DNA of 59,321 nt from Bacteroidales bacterium. Lineage in GTDB: Bacteria > Bacteroidota > Bacteroidia > Bacteroidales > Bacteroidaceae. The translations under genes were made by a program, and so were the position numbers. A model generated the notes under the pieces. The model searched no databases. It was given only the letters and a program-made list of their open reading frames with translations, and was not told where the DNA came from. The number at the start of each line of letters is the position of its first letter. Positions within the stretch are counted from its first letter, which is position 1. Positions 1 to 9,707 of this stretch are shown piece after piece. The stretch is taken from positions 1 to 59,321 of the forward strand of contig SFPC01000001.1 in assembly GCA_004552195.1 (NCBI GenBank). The letters run 5' to 3'.

Positions 1-1
1 G

Positions 2-175
2 CGCGCGAAGGCCGAGTGGCTCTCCGCCACGGAGATATTCGAGCACCTGAAGCGCACTTCCTCGAAGGCATTGCAGGGCATCACCGCCATGCGCATGGGG
101 AAAGTGCTCCGGATGTTGGGCGCAGAAAAACGGCATAGCCGTTTGGGTAACCGCTATGCCGTGGTGTATCAGTAA
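2..175 (+). CDS. C-terminal fragment, DUF3874/VirE-associated-like protein (5' end outside window)
   Basis: An open frame enters from the left edge and ends at the TAA at 173-175, giving 57 residues. It contains SATEIFEHLKR, then GKVLRMLGAEKRHSRLGNRY, a compact helix-turn-helix-like tail. The spacing and the ending (R..GNRYAVV) resemble the C-terminal DUF3874 module of Bacteroidales VirE/primase-like proteins found in accessory DNA. This is recognition by eye from a short fragment, so the family is tentative. It converges on the SulP gene with only 18 bp between the stop codons. Confidence 0.5.
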   Translation, partial: RAKAEWLSATEIFEHLKRTSSKALQGITAMRMGKVLRMLGAEKRHSRLGNRYAVVYQ

Positions 176-193
176 GGTGCGCGGGAAAAATGT

Positions 194-1882
194 TTACCGC
201 TTGACGATGGCAGCGGCACGTTCGAGTGCCACGTTGATGTTGGGGCAGATGTGGTCTTTGCCCAAGAGTTTGCAGAAACCGTTGTGCTCCAGCACGTTGT
301 ACACATTGGGCGTGACACCCGAAAGCACGATGTGCGTGCCCTCGCGGTGGCTCATTTCGCAGAGGTTCTGCAGGTTGTGGATGCCCGTGGAGTCAATGAA
401 CGGCACGCGGCGCATACGGATGACGCGCACCTTGGGGTGGTCGTTCATGTTGGCCATCAGTTCCTCAAACTTGTTGGCGATGCCGAAGAAGTAAGGACCG
501 TTGATTTCGTAAACCTCCACGCCTTCGGGAATGATGAGGTGTTCCTCATGCACCACGGCGTCGGTCTCATCGTTCGGGTCAATCTCGTCGGCAATCACCT
601 TGATCTGGGTGGTTTCGGCCATGCGTCGCATGAAGAGCAGGCAGGCAACGAGCAAGCCCACTTCGATGGCCACGGTGAGGTCGAAGATGACGGTGAGGAA
701 GAACGTCATGAAAAGCACGATGATGTCGCTCTTCGGATTTTTCATCAGCTGCATGAAGGTGCGCCAGCCGCTCATGTTGTAGGAAACGATGACCAGCACA
801 CCGGCCAGGCACGACATGGGGATGTATGCCGCCAAGGGCATGAGCACGAGGAAGATGACGAGCAATACGGCGGCGTGGATAATGCCGGCCACGGGGGTGC
901 GTCCGCCGTTGTTGATGTTGGTCATGGTGCGGGCTATGGCTCCCGTACAGGGAATGCCGCCGAAGAGCGGCGTGCAGAGGTTGGCCACCCCCTGGCCTAT
1001 GAGTTCTTGGTTGGAGTTGTGGTGGTCGCCGCACACACCGTCGGCTACGGTGGCAGACAGCAGCGACTCGATGGCTCCCAACACGGCTATCACCATCGCC
1101 GTGGGAAAGAGCCCCTTGACGCTCTCCCATGTGAGATTGGGCACTTGGATTTCGGGGATGGCGGCCTTGATTTCACCGAACTGGTCGCCGATGGTGGTGA
1201 TGTGGAAACCGAGATCGGCGCGGTTCAGTCCCCAGGCAGCCAGGGTCATCAGGATGATGGCCACGAGCGAACCGGGAATTTTTTTCGACACCTTCGGGGT
1301 GAGGGCTATCACGGCGATGCTGAGCAGTCCCATGGCGGTGGTAATCCAATCTACCGTGTGGAAATTCTCAAAATAGACCACCCATTTCGACAGGAAATCG
1401 CCCGGTAGCTTGCCGTCGATGGTCAGGCCGAATAGGTCCTTGATTTGGGTGGTGAAGATGGTGACGGCGATACCGCTCGTGAAGCCCACCACGATGGGGT
1501 AGGGGATGAACTTGATGATGGTGCCTAATCGGCAAACGCCCAACAGTATCAGGAAAATGCCGGCCAGCATGGTGGCAATCATCAGGCCCGGCAGTCCCAG
1601 GTCGGGGTTGCTCACAATGCCGTAAATGATGACAATGAATGCTCCCGTAGGGCCGCCAATCTGCACACGGCTGCCGCCCAGAGCCGACACCAGGAAACCA
1701 CCGATGATGGCGGTGAGGATGCCTTGCGAAGGCGAAACGCCCGAGGCTATGCCGAAGGCAATGGCCAACGGGAGTGCCACGATGCCGACAATCAGGCCGG
1801 CCATAAGGTCGGCGGCAAACTTCTCTTTGTTGTAATGCCGCAGTTCGCTGACCATTCGCGGCGCAAAGTTGAAATTACTCAT
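194..1882 (-). CDS. SulP family inorganic anion transporter with STAS domain
   Basis: A 562-residue inner-membrane transporter of the SLC26/SulP family, which moves sulfate, bicarbonate or similar anions. Residues about 20-400 form a series of hydrophobic segments and contain the family pattern PLAIAFGIASGV and the glycine-rich stretch GGSRVQIGGPTGAF. The last ~120 residues form a STAS domain (VYEINGPYFFGIANKF, then FIDSTGIHNL). The start at MSNFNF is chosen because the frame upstream is short and basic, and a TAnnTTTG -7 box on this strand (1919-1926) leaves a normal leader. The substrate cannot be read from sequence; bicarbonate and sulfate are both possible. Confidence 0.93.
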   Translation of the reverse strand: MSNFNFAPRMVSELRHYNKEKFAADLMAGLIVGIVALPLAIAFGIASGVSPSQGILTAIIGGFLVSALGGSRVQIGGPTGAFIVIIYGIVSNPDLGLPGLMIATMLAGIFLILLGVCRLGTIIKFIPYPIVVGFTSGIAVTIFTTQIKDLFGLTIDGKLPGDFLSKWVVYFENFHTVDWITTAMGLLSIAVIALTPKVSKKIPGSLVAIILMTLAAWGLNRADLGFHITTIGDQFGEIKAAIPEIQVPNLTWESVKGLFPTAMVIAVLGAIESLLSATVADGVCGDHHNSNQELIGQGVANLCTPLFGGIPCTGAIARTMTNINNGGRTPVAGIIHAAVLLVIFLVLMPLAAYIPMSCLAGVLVIVSYNMSGWRTFMQLMKNPKSDIIVLFMTFFLTVIFDLTVAIEVGLLVACLLFMRRMAETTQIKVIADEIDPNDETDAVVHEEHLIIPEGVEVYEINGPYFFGIANKFEELMANMNDHPKVRVIRMRRVPFIDSTGIHNLQNLCEMSHREGTHIVLSGVTPNVYNVLEHNGFCKLLGKDHICPNINVALERAAAIVKR

Positions 1883-1918
1883 TCGCACTTGTATGTTAAG
1901 GTTATTTCTTTTTCTTTG

Positions 1919-1926
1919 CAAAATTA
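1919..1926 (-). promoter_or_regulatory. -7 promoter box (TAATTTTG) for the SulP gene
   Basis: Read on the minus strand this is TAATTTTG, a full match to the Bacteroidota TAnnTTTG element, 37 bp before the chosen SulP start. A clear -33 TTTG is not visible at the usual distance. Confidence 0.45.
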
Positions 1927-2024
1927 GTGCATTCTGTTTAAAAGTGCTACTTTATTGGCCTAAAGCTGCGACTTTCGTTAAAAAAGAAGTCGTTTTGTAA
2001 ACACAAGTGGAATAATTACGCTTT

Positions 2025-2909
2025 CTATAAAGTTGGTGCCGGAATGTTTTCTGCCAGCAGGGCGGCGATGATGAGCAGGGCGAAGGTGAGCATGTTGCGC
2101 GAGGTGAAGCCGAGTATGCGGTTGAGGCTGCGCCCGTGGTGGATTTGTACCATCTTGCGCCAGGTGAGGTAGTGGGGCAGTAGGTAGAACAGGGGCAGGA
2201 CGGCGGCCCACATGTGGCCATGGCAGGCGGTCAGTGCTACACAGACGTAGCCCGCCACACCTTGCAGCAGATAGAAGAGCGAGCCGAACTTTTCACCGAA
2301 CGCCACGATGAGGGTGCGCTTGCCGCTCACGGCATCCTGTTCGCGGTCGCGGTAGTTGTTGAGCACCAGCAGCGTGTCCGTCACCAGTCCGCAGGCTGCC
2401 GCCAGCCACCATACGGAGGGGCTCAGGCTGCCGGCCTGCACGTAGTAGGTGCCGCAAACGGGCACGAAGCCGAAGAACACCCACACCAGCAGGTCGCCCA
2501 GTCCCAGATAGGACAGGAGCGTGGTGTAGAGAAAGGCGAACACCACGCAGAGCGCGCCCAGGGCTATCAGGGCGGTGCCGCCGTAGGGTATCAGGCACGC
2601 CCCGACGGAGCAGGCGGCCAAGAGCACCACCGCAATGCCCCCGCGCATGGCGCGCGGACTAATCCATCCTTGGGCACAGGCTCGTTCGGGACCCAGGCGG
2701 TCGGTTCGGTCGCTGCCTTTCAGGTAGTCGAAAAGGTCGTTGATGAAGTTGGCCGCCACTTGCATCAGGGCGGCAAAGAGTACGCAGTAAAGCGCGGGTT
2801 GCCAGCGGAAGCAACCTTCGGCATAGGCCAGGGCCGTGGCGGTGGCCACGGGGATGAGTGCCGCCGTGAGGGTCTTGGGACGGGCCGCCAATATCCAGTA
2901 TTTCAGCAT
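2025..2909 (-). CDS. menA: 1,4-dihydroxy-2-naphthoate polyprenyltransferase
   Basis: A 294-residue UbiA-superfamily membrane enzyme. It joins a polyprenyl chain to 1,4-dihydroxy-2-naphthoate to make demethylmenaquinone, the late membrane step of menaquinone synthesis. The first aspartate-rich motif is at residues 57-68 (NDLFDYLKGSDR); the second is NNYRDREQDAVSGKRTL. About eight hydrophobic helices follow the usual plan. The N-terminus MLKYWILAARPKTL is typical of MenA. It is followed, in the same direction, by no other menaquinone gene, so the rest of the pathway must lie elsewhere. Confidence 0.94.
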   Translation of the reverse strand: MLKYWILAARPKTLTAALIPVATATALAYAEGCFRWQPALYCVLFAALMQVAANFINDLFDYLKGSDRTDRLGPERACAQGWISPRAMRGGIAVVLLAACSVGACLIPYGGTALIALGALCVVFAFLYTTLLSYLGLGDLLVWVFFGFVPVCGTYYVQAGSLSPSVWWLAAACGLVTDTLLVLNNYRDREQDAVSGKRTLIVAFGEKFGSLFYLLQGVAGYVCVALTACHGHMWAAVLPLFYLLPHYLTWRKMVQIHHGRSLNRILGFTSRNMLTFALLIIAALLAENIPAPTL

Positions 2910-2951
2910 ACGACGTTTATCAATGTATAATGTACAATGTAAATTAAATCA

Positions 2952-3605
2952 TCATTCTGGCAGGAAATCCAGCAACATCGTCAGCGACTCCGGGTCCTTC
3001 CAGCTCCAGAAGCGGTTTTCCATCAGCACCTTGAACGGCTGTTGCTGCTCCTTCTTGATGGCCTTTTTGAAGGCCGTTTCGTTGGCAGGGAAGATGAAGC
3101 CCTTGGCACTGAAGTAATATTTGTCCTGCAAGGGAATGCCCAGGTCCTCGTCGCGCCGGTCCTGGTTCAGGTTCATGAACACGCCGCTGTCCTCCAGCTC
3201 GAAGAAGTCCAGTCCCGTGCCTCCCGACTCCTCCTCGCGGTAGCGCGCCATGTTCACCGTGGTTACGCAGAGCAGCGAGTTGTACCCCTTGCGGGCCACT
3301 ACGCGCGCCATGGCGTTGTCTATCTTGACAAATTCCAGCGAGTCGCCGAACACCACCCCGAAGATGTTGTCCGTGTAAGCCCGCATGATTTTGTCATTCT
3401 CCATGTACATCAGCGAGGCATCTTTCAGATAGATGTTTACTTTCGCCTTGGCAAACCGGCCAAATGACTGTTTTACTTTTCCCTCCACAAATTCGGGAAA
3501 GAGGAAAATGCTTTTGCTGCGTTTCAGCATTTGCTGCTGCTGCGCCTGCACCGGGGTGACGCAGCACAGCAGGGCATATAACAGCATGATTAGATACTTT
3601 TTCAT
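2952..3605 (-). CDS. secreted hypothetical protein
   Basis: A 217-residue protein with a clear signal peptide (MKKYLIMLLYALLCCVTPVQA, likely cleaved before the QQQQ run). The mature part is soluble, rich in charged residues, and has no motif I recognise. It has one cysteine-poor globular-looking stretch and ends LLDFLPE. It lies 42 bp upstream of menA on the same strand and could be co-transcribed. Probably periplasmic; no function is proposed. Confidence 0.8.
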   Translation of the reverse strand: MKKYLIMLLYALLCCVTPVQAQQQQMLKRSKSIFLFPEFVEGKVKQSFGRFAKAKVNIYLKDASLMYMENDKIMRAYTDNIFGVVFGDSLEFVKIDNAMARVVARKGYNSLLCVTTVNMARYREEESGGTGLDFFELEDSGVFMNLNQDRRDEDLGIPLQDKYYFSAKGFIFPANETAFKKAIKKEQQQPFKVLMENRFWSWKDPESLTMLLDFLPE

Positions 3606-3728
3606 GTCAGCTTTTTTTGAGTAAGTAGGTGTTGAAAATTAGTTTATATCATGTGTGCTCTATTGGGATGCAGTTAGTTTCTTTTTTTGAGGGAGCATAG
3701 CGGGCTATGTGACCGAAAACGAGGCACA

Positions 3729-4352
3729 TCAGTCCTTCAAACTCAATTTTTCCGAAACGAAACTGCGGATATAGTCTGCTGTGCGTTCGATGCCCAGCAC
3801 GGATGAGTTGATACAGAGGTGGTAAGTGGCGGCGGCACCCCAGGTGCCCGAACTGTAAAAGTTGTAGAAAGCGGCCCGTTGGCGGTCGCCTTTTTCAATC
3901 ATTTCGCGCGCCTTCTTTTCGTTGCAGCCTGTGAGGCTGCACAGGCGGCTGATGCGGTCGGGCATATCTGCCGAAATGAAGATGTTCACGCAGCGCGGAT
4001 GGTCGCGCAACACGTAGTCGGCACAGCGGCCGATGAAGATGCACGAGCCTTGTGCCGCCGCTTTGCGGATGGCCTCGCTCTGGATGAGGAAGAGGTGCTC
4101 ATTGGACAATTCGCCTGCTACGTACGTGTTGCCGCTGCCTACAAACGGAATGATGTTGCCGAGTGTGTGCAGGAAACGGTTCTTTTCGTCCGTACGTTCA
4201 AATACTTCCGGACAAAGCCCACTTTCGCGGGCTGCCATCTGGAGTATTTCGCGGTCATAATATCCGATGCCCAGTTGCTGCGCCAGCAGCTTGCCGATGG
4301 CGCGGCCACCGCTACCCAATGAGCGGCCAATGTTGATAACGTAAGGTTCCAT
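3729..4352 (-). CDS. cytidylate kinase-like family protein
   Basis: A 207-residue protein of the cytidylate-kinase-like group (AAA_33/Cytidylate_kin2 type). The start at MEPYVINIGRSLGSGG places the P-loop-like GRSLGSGGRAIGKLLA at residues 9-24, followed by GYYDREIL, and then FIGRCADYVLRDHP in the middle. This is a different family from the Cmk used for CMP/dCMP phosphorylation, and its true substrate is uncertain. It starts 52 bp after the stop of the MATE exporter gene, on the same strand, and is probably co-transcribed with it. Confidence 0.85.
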   Translation of the reverse strand: MEPYVINIGRSLGSGGRAIGKLLAQQLGIGYYDREILQMAARESGLCPEVFERTDEKNRFLHTLGNIIPFVGSGNTYVAGELSNEHLFLIQSEAIRKAAAQGSCIFIGRCADYVLRDHPRCVNIFISADMPDRISRLCSLTGCNEKKAREMIEKGDRQRAAFYNFYSSGTWGAAATYHLCINSSVLGIERTADYIRSFVSEKLSLKD

Positions 4353-4404
4353 GGTGACAGGAGGATAAGAAGGTTGGGTTATGCCGGGGCGTATGGAGCT
4401 TTTG

Positions 4405-5763
4405 TCAGGCCCGGCGGAATTTCCTGACCTGCTTGATGAGCAACGTGATGGCCAGGACGGAGGCCAGGGCGTCCGCCGTGGGCGAAGCGTGCCACAGCCC
4501 CTCAAGCGGGTCGCTGAATACGTGGGGCAGGATGAAGATGGCCGGCACGAGGAAAAGCAGTTGGCGCGTGAGCGACAGGAAGATACTCTTGCCAGCCAGC
4601 CCGATGCTTTGGAAAAAAGCAGTCGACACAATCTGCACACCCACAATCGGGAACATCATCACGATGCACTCCAGGGCGTGGGCGGCCATGTCAATCAGTT
4701 CCGGCGAGTCCTTGGCAAACAGCGTGACGACGGGTGTGGAGAAGAATGTGCCCACCACAAAGCCCGCAGTGGTGATGCATACCGCCACCACCACGGCGTG
4801 GCGCAAAACACCTACCACGCGGTCGTATCGGCCCGCTCCGAAATTGTAGCCCGCAATGGGCTGCATGCCTTGGTTGAGGCCGATAACCACCATCACGACA
4901 AACAGTATAAGACGGTTGCAAATACCAAAGGCACCCACTGCCACATCGCCGCCGTAGTCCGTCAGGTTGCGCGTCATCAGGGCCGCTACTAAGCAGGCAC
5001 AGAGGTTGATGAGGAACTGCGGAAGCCCCACAAAAACTGACTCCCGGATGATTTTGAAGTCGGGATGAAGCAGCTTCCTCTCCAACCGGATAAAGTCCTC
5101 CGGGTTGGAAAACAGTTTCAGCTGCCAGCAGAGCATCATCGTCTGGGCCATCACCGTGGCCAGAGCCGCGCCCCGTATGCCCCAGCCCAGCACGAAGATG
5201 AACAGCGGGGCGAGGATGCAGTTGAGGATGACGGTGCCGAAGGTGGCGTACATGGCCAGCCGGGGGCGGTTGGTGGAACGCAACATGGCGTTCAGGCCGA
5301 GATAGAGGTGGGTTATCACATTGCCGGCCAGTATCACCTCCATAAAATGACGGGCATAGGGCAAAGTAACATCGCTCGCCCCGAAAAAGCGCAGGATGGG
5401 ATTGATGAAAAGCAGCAGCGCAAAGCCCAAGAGCAGGCCCAGCCCTACGTTCATCAGTATCACGTTGCCCAGGATGCGTTTGGCTGTGCTATAGTCGCGC
5501 TGCCCCAATTTCACGCTCATCAACGTGGCCGCGCCCACGCCCACCATGGCCCCGAAAGCCGCCGTGAGCGACATGAGCGGCCCCGTCAGCGCCAGTCCCA
5601 TGATGGCCTCAGGACCCACGCCCTGACCAATGAAGATGCCATCGATGATGTTATACACCGATGAGGCCGCCATGGCTACAATGGCCGGTATGGCATACTG
5701 CATGAGCAGTTTGCCCACAGGCTTTTCGCCCAGTTCGTTGAATTGATTTGTTTGTTGTTCCAT
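4405..5763 (-). CDS. MATE family efflux transporter
   Basis: A 452-residue, 12-helix cation-coupled multidrug/toxin exporter. The N-terminus MEQQTNQFNELGEKPVGKLL and the following PAIVAMAASSVYNIIDGIFIGQG are typical of Bacteroidales MATE proteins. The internal repeat of the fold is visible from LTGPLMSLTAAFGAMVGVG and GLNQGMQPIAGYNFGAGRYD. The start is set at the MEQQ methionine because the 28 codons before it are hydrophilic and not typical of the family. It is probably the first gene of a two-gene transcript with the cytidylate-kinase-like gene. The substrate is unknown. Confidence 0.93.
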   Translation of the reverse strand: MEQQTNQFNELGEKPVGKLLMQYAIPAIVAMAASSVYNIIDGIFIGQGVGPEAIMGLALTGPLMSLTAAFGAMVGVGAATLMSVKLGQRDYSTAKRILGNVILMNVGLGLLLGFALLLFINPILRFFGASDVTLPYARHFMEVILAGNVITHLYLGLNAMLRSTNRPRLAMYATFGTVILNCILAPLFIFVLGWGIRGAALATVMAQTMMLCWQLKLFSNPEDFIRLERKLLHPDFKIIRESVFVGLPQFLINLCACLVAALMTRNLTDYGGDVAVGAFGICNRLILFVVMVVIGLNQGMQPIAGYNFGAGRYDRVVGVLRHAVVVAVCITTAGFVVGTFFSTPVVTLFAKDSPELIDMAAHALECIVMMFPIVGVQIVSTAFFQSIGLAGKSIFLSLTRQLLFLVPAIFILPHVFSDPLEGLWHASPTADALASVLAITLLIKQVRKFRRA

Positions 5764-6013
5764 GTGGCAAGATAGTTCAGCCAATAAATAATGGTTTTGT
5801 TCACAATTCGTGGCGAAGTTAGTGTTTTTTATTTGGCTATGCGGCAAGCAGTGCGTGTTTTCTTGCTGTTCGGAGGCGATAGATGTAGAACCAGGCGGGG
5901 ACGCTCATGGTATCCTAAAATCCAAATTCCTCATTACCTCTGAAGCAGAAACTTATTTTACCTAATAAATGCTAATCTTTTGGTTTTTCTTTCGTTCTTC
6001 CCTTGTAAAGCAG

Positions 6014-6021
6014 TATTTTTG
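6014..6021 (+). promoter_or_regulatory. -7 promoter box (TATTTTTG) for rsfS
   Basis: TATTTTTG matches TAnnTTTG and lies 37 bp before the rsfS start. The upstream element at the matching distance is only TTCG, so the -33 part is weak. The 295-bp gap between the MATE gene and rsfS otherwise shows only AT-rich sequence. Confidence 0.45.
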
Positions 6022-6058
6022 CAATTCCATTTAATAGGATATTTATTCAAAATTACAA

Positions 6059-6418
6059 ATGACGAATACACAACAACTGGTAGATACGATTATTGAAGGC
6101 ATTCACGAAAAGAAAGGACGCAGCGTCGTAACGGTAAACCTGCAAAACATCGTAACGGCTCCCTGCGCCTATTTTGTGATAGCCACAGGCGGTTCACCGC
6201 AACAGGTGGATGCCATCGTTGACTCCGTGGAAGAGATGACAGGGAAAAACATCGGGGAAAAGCCGACCGCTATCGCCGGACGACAAAATGCTGAGTGGGT
6301 AGCCATGGATTACGGTACGGTGATGGTTCACGTGTTCCTGCCCGATGCACGAGATTATTACGATTTGGAAAATCTGTGGGATGATGCTGAACTGAAGCAG
6401 TTCCCGGATGTGGAGTAA
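6059..6418 (+). CDS. rsfS: ribosome silencing factor RsfS
   Basis: A 119-residue Iojap/RsfS protein. It binds uL14 on the large subunit and blocks subunit joining when nutrients are short. The family core FVIATGGSPQQVDAI, the GEKPTAIAG stretch and the signature WVAMDYGTVMVHVF followed by R.YYDLENLWDDA are all present. The length is normal. It is the first gene of the rsfS-ftsH-cdsA order that is common in Bacteroidales. Confidence 0.95.
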   Translation: MTNTQQLVDTIIEGIHEKKGRSVVTVNLQNIVTAPCAYFVIATGGSPQQVDAIVDSVEEMTGKNIGEKPTAIAGRQNAEWVAMDYGTVMVHVFLPDARDYYDLENLWDDAELKQFPDVE

Positions 6419-6556
6419 CAGATTTTATCGTAATAGTTGAGTAGTACAAATGACGATGGTATGACGCGCCAATCGGCCCGTACGACCATCATTGCATATA
6501 CTTTAGGCTTTCCTTTTTTCAACTGTTACGACTCTACTATTTAATCCAACTTTAAT

Positions 6557-8629
6557 ATGCCGCAAAACTCAAACAATATGCCCGGACAAAACAGGTCCGG
6601 AGGCAAAATGCCGGGCTTCAACCTCTCCTGGCTTTATATGCTGATTATCGCGGGACTGGCCTTTATGCTCTATCAGGGAAACCAGGAAAGTGCCGGGGGT
6701 ATTGACAAGGAGGTAGACTACACGGCTTTCCGAAACTATGTGGCCAAGGGATATGCCAAGGAGGTGGTGGTGAACAAAACGGACGGCGACGTGCGCTTTG
6801 TGGTCAAACCGGAGTATATCCGCGAAGTTTTCAAGGCCGGCTCTGACAAGACGGGCACGGCACCGACGGTCTCGGCCAAGTACCCGAACGTGGATGCCGT
6901 AACGTCTTTTCTGGACACGAACTTCAAGGGTGGGGTGCGCTACGAGGAGAGCAACCACTTCTTCATCAGCCTGCTGAGCAGCATCATCCCCATCCTGATC
7001 CTGGTGTTCCTCTGGTTCTACGTGTTCCGCCGCATGAGCGGAGGCGGCGGTGCCGGAGGGGTGTTCAGCGTGGGCAAGAGCAAGGCGCGGCTGTTCGACA
7101 AGAACGGCAAGAACTCCACGCACATCACGTTCAAGGATGTGGCGGGACAGGAGGGGGCGAAGCAGGAGGTGCAGGAAATCGTCGACTTCCTGAAAAATCC
7201 GCAGAAGTACACCGAGCTGGGCGGAAAAATTCCCAAGGGTGCTCTGTTAGTGGGGCCTCCGGGGACGGGCAAGACGCTGCTGGCGAAAGCGGTGGCGGGC
7301 GAGGCGGACGTGCCTTTCTTCTCTATGGCGGGGTCGGACTTCGTAGAAATGTTCGTGGGAGTGGGGGCCAGCCGTGTGCGCGACCTCTTCCAACAGGCGA
7401 AGGAGAAAGCGCCGTGCATCGTCTTCATTGACGAAATAGATGCCATAGGCCGGGCACGCGGCAAGAACCCGTCGCTCGGCGGCAACGATGAACGCGAGAA
7501 CACGCTGAACCAGCTGCTCACGGAGATGGACGGTTTCGGCACGAACACGGGGGTGATTGTGCTGGCGGCGACGAACCGCGTGGAAATACTCGACCCGGCA
7601 CTGTTGCGTGCCGGACGTTTCGACCGGCAAATCCATGTGGACCTGCCGGAACTGTCGGAACGCGTGGCCATCTTCAAGGTGCACTTGGCTCCGCTCAAGG
7701 TGGACCAGTCGCTGGACATCGAAATGCTGGCGCGGCAGACTCCGGGCTTCTCGGGGGCTGACATTGCCAACGTGTGCAACGAGGCAGCTCTCATCGCCGC
7801 ACGCCACAACCGCCGCGAGGTGGGCAAGCAGGATTTCTTGGATGCCGTGGACCGCATCATCGGCGGTCTGGAGAAGACTTCGAAGGTGATGACGGAGGAA
7901 GAGAAACGCTCCATCGCGGTGCATGAGGCGGGCCACGCTTCCGTTTCGTGGCTGCTGCAATATGCCAATCCGCTGGTGAAGGTGACCATCGTGCCGCGCG
8001 GCCAGGCCCTCGGTGCGGCATGGTATCTGCCGGAGGAGCGCACCATCATCACGAAGGAGCAGATGCTCGACGAAATCTGTTCGCTGCTGGGCGGACGGGC
8101 CGCCGAGGAGGTGTTCCTCGGCCATGTGTCGAGCGGCGCGCTGAACGACCTGGAGCGCGTGACGAAGCGCGTGTATGGCATGGTGGCGTACCTGGGCATG
8201 AGCGAGAGCCTTTCCAACTTGTGCTACTACAACGTGCAGGGTGATTATAACTTCACGAAGCCGTATTCGGAAAAGACGGCGGAACTCATCGACGTGGAGG
8301 TGAAGCGGATGGTGGCAGAGCAGTATGAACGTGCTCGCAAGTTGCTGCTTGACAATGCCGCGAAGCACAATGCGCTGGCCGACTTGCTGGTAGAACGCGA
8401 GGTTATCTTCACGGAGGATGTGGAACGCATCTTCGGCCCACGACCGTGGAAGAGCCGTGCGGACGTGCTGATGGAAGAGGAGGCCCTGAAGCTGGCCGAG
8501 GAACGCACGCGACGGCTCGAAGCGGAAGCGGCGGCACAGGCTTCCGCCACGGACGATGCAGCGGCTGACGACACGGCTCCGGATAATGGAGGCGGCAGCG
8601 GTGTGCCGGAAGCATCGCCCCGTTCCTGA
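6557..8629 (+). CDS. ftsH: ATP-dependent zinc metalloprotease FtsH
   Basis: A 690-residue membrane-anchored AAA+ protease that degrades misfolded membrane proteins and regulators. Two membrane segments flank a periplasmic region (residues about 28-150). The Walker A motif GPPGTGKT is at residues 233-240, Walker B is FIDEIDAIG, and the second region of homology ends in LLRAGRFDR. The zinc site is HEAGH at residues 456-460. The C-terminal ~40 residues are low-complexity, alanine- and acid-rich. Start at the ATG giving [12 protein letters not shown]; a second ATG seven codons in is possible. Confidence 0.97.
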   Translation: MPQNSNNMPGQNRSGGKMPGFNLSWLYMLIIAGLAFMLYQGNQESAGGIDKEVDYTAFRNYVAKGYAKEVVVNKTDGDVRFVVKPEYIREVFKAGSDKTGTAPTVSAKYPNVDAVTSFLDTNFKGGVRYEESNHFFISLLSSIIPILILVFLWFYVFRRMSGGGGAGGVFSVGKSKARLFDKNGKNSTHITFKDVAGQEGAKQEVQEIVDFLKNPQKYTELGGKIPKGALLVGPPGTGKTLLAKAVAGEADVPFFSMAGSDFVEMFVGVGASRVRDLFQQAKEKAPCIVFIDEIDAIGRARGKNPSLGGNDERENTLNQLLTEMDGFGTNTGVIVLAATNRVEILDPALLRAGRFDRQIHVDLPELSERVAIFKVHLAPLKVDQSLDIEMLARQTPGFSGADIANVCNEAALIAARHNRREVGKQDFLDAVDRIIGGLEKTSKVMTEEEKRSIAVHEAGHASVSWLLQYANPLVKVTIVPRGQALGAAWYLPEERTIITKEQMLDEICSLLGGRAAEEVFLGHVSSGALNDLERVTKRVYGMVAYLGMSESLSNLCYYNVQGDYNFTKPYSEKTAELIDVEVKRMVAEQYERARKLLLDNAAKHNALADLLVEREVIFTEDVERIFGPRPWKSRADVLMEEEALKLAEERTRRLEAEAAAQASATDDAAADDTAPDNGGGSGVPEASPRS

Positions 8630-8660
8630 TACAGCTTTGACGCATAGTCGTATGATTGTT

Positions 8661-8819
8661 GAGGTTATGAGTTTTTAGATTATAAGGTTATAAAGTTACT
8701 GAGTAACTCGGTTATAAGGTTATAAGGTTACAAGGTTATAAAGTTACTACTGTAACGCCTGAACATCGCCCGCTCAAATAGTAATCTTATAACCTTATAA
8801 CCTAAAAACTCATAACCCT
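8661..8819. repeat. TA-rich inverted-repeat element, family 1, copy 1
   Basis: Lies between ftsH and cdsA. Left arms carry GGTTATAAAGTTACT, right arms AGTAATCTTATAACC, which pair with each other. The core (about 8735-8819) is nearly identical to 48711-48790. It also holds GTTACTGAGTAACTCGG, matched at 48654-48669. No reading frame is present. The element fills most of the gap between two genes that normally sit close together. Confidence 0.8.
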
Positions 8820-8855
8820 ATCCCTAATGACCTTAGAAACTATAATCATTTACAT

Positions 8856-9704
8856 ATGAAAAACCTGCTTCTTCGCGCTGCCACGGGCTGCATATTCGTG
8901 GTTGTCCTGGTGGGCGGCATCCTCTATTCCCCCCTCACCTTTGTCCTGCTGTTTGCCTTGATAACGGGACTTACCGTATGGGAGTTTTCTGACAATGTGA
9001 ACCGGTATGCCGGCGCATCGGTGAACCGCTTCATCAACACGGTGGCGGCGGTCTACCTGTTCGTGGCCATGGCGGGCTACTGTGCCGACTATGTGCCTTC
9101 AAGGGCTTTCATCCCTTACTTGGTTTCGGTGATGTACCTGCTCATCAGCGAGCTGTATCTGCAAAAGGCGGACCCGTTGAAGAACTGGGCTTATGCCTTT
9201 GCCTCGCAGGTGTATGTCGCCTTGGGCTTCTCCCTGCTCAGCGTGCTGGCCTTCCGCTACGACGCGCTGACGAACACCACGCGCTTTGAACCTGTCTACC
9301 CCCTCAGTGTGTTCCTCTTCCTGTGGACTTCCGACACGGGTGCCTACGTTTGTGGCTCGCTGCTTCACCGCCGTTTCCCGGCCAAGCTTTTCGAGCGTGT
9401 GTCGCCCAACAAGTCGTGGGTGGGGAGCATAGGGGGCGGTGTGCTGTGTCTGGTGGTGGCAGCGGTGCTCGCCCATTTCTTCCCCGAAACGCTCACCTTC
9501 CCGGGCTGGCTGGGACTGGGACTGACGGTTTGCGTGGCGGGCACGTGGGGCGATTTGGTGGAAAGCCTTTTCAAACGCCAGCTGGGCATCAAGGACAGCG
9601 GTCATCTGCTGCCCGGCCACGGCGGTATGCTGGACCGTTTCGACTCTTCCCTACTGGCCATCCCCGCAGCGGTGCTTTACCTTTATACGCTCATCAGTTT
9701 CTGA
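8856..9704 (+). CDS. cdsA: phosphatidate cytidylyltransferase
   Basis: A 282-residue integral membrane enzyme that makes CDP-diacylglycerol from CTP and phosphatidate, the branch point of phospholipid synthesis. The C-terminal signature is clear: PNKSWVGSIGG, then GTWGDLVESLFKRQLGIKDSG and LPGHGGMLDRFDS, which holds the metal-binding aspartates. Seven to eight hydrophobic helices precede it. It follows ftsH and an inserted repeat element, and the next gene starts 3 bp after its stop, so the two are almost certainly co-transcribed. Confidence 0.96.
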   Translation: MKNLLLRAATGCIFVVVLVGGILYSPLTFVLLFALITGLTVWEFSDNVNRYAGASVNRFINTVAAVYLFVAMAGYCADYVPSRAFIPYLVSVMYLLISELYLQKADPLKNWAYAFASQVYVALGFSLLSVLAFRYDALTNTTRFEPVYPLSVFLFLWTSDTGAYVCGSLLHRRFPAKLFERVSPNKSWVGSIGGGVLCLVVAAVLAHFFPETLTFPGWLGLGLTVCVAGTWGDLVESLFKRQLGIKDSGHLLPGHGGMLDRFDSSLLAIPAAVLYLYTLISF

Positions 9705-9707
9705 TTT

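Noticed and set aside
251..1408. 385-codon plus-strand frame across the SulP gene
   Set aside because: Antisense shadow of SulP: no recognisable domain and His/Asp/Val-rich composition.
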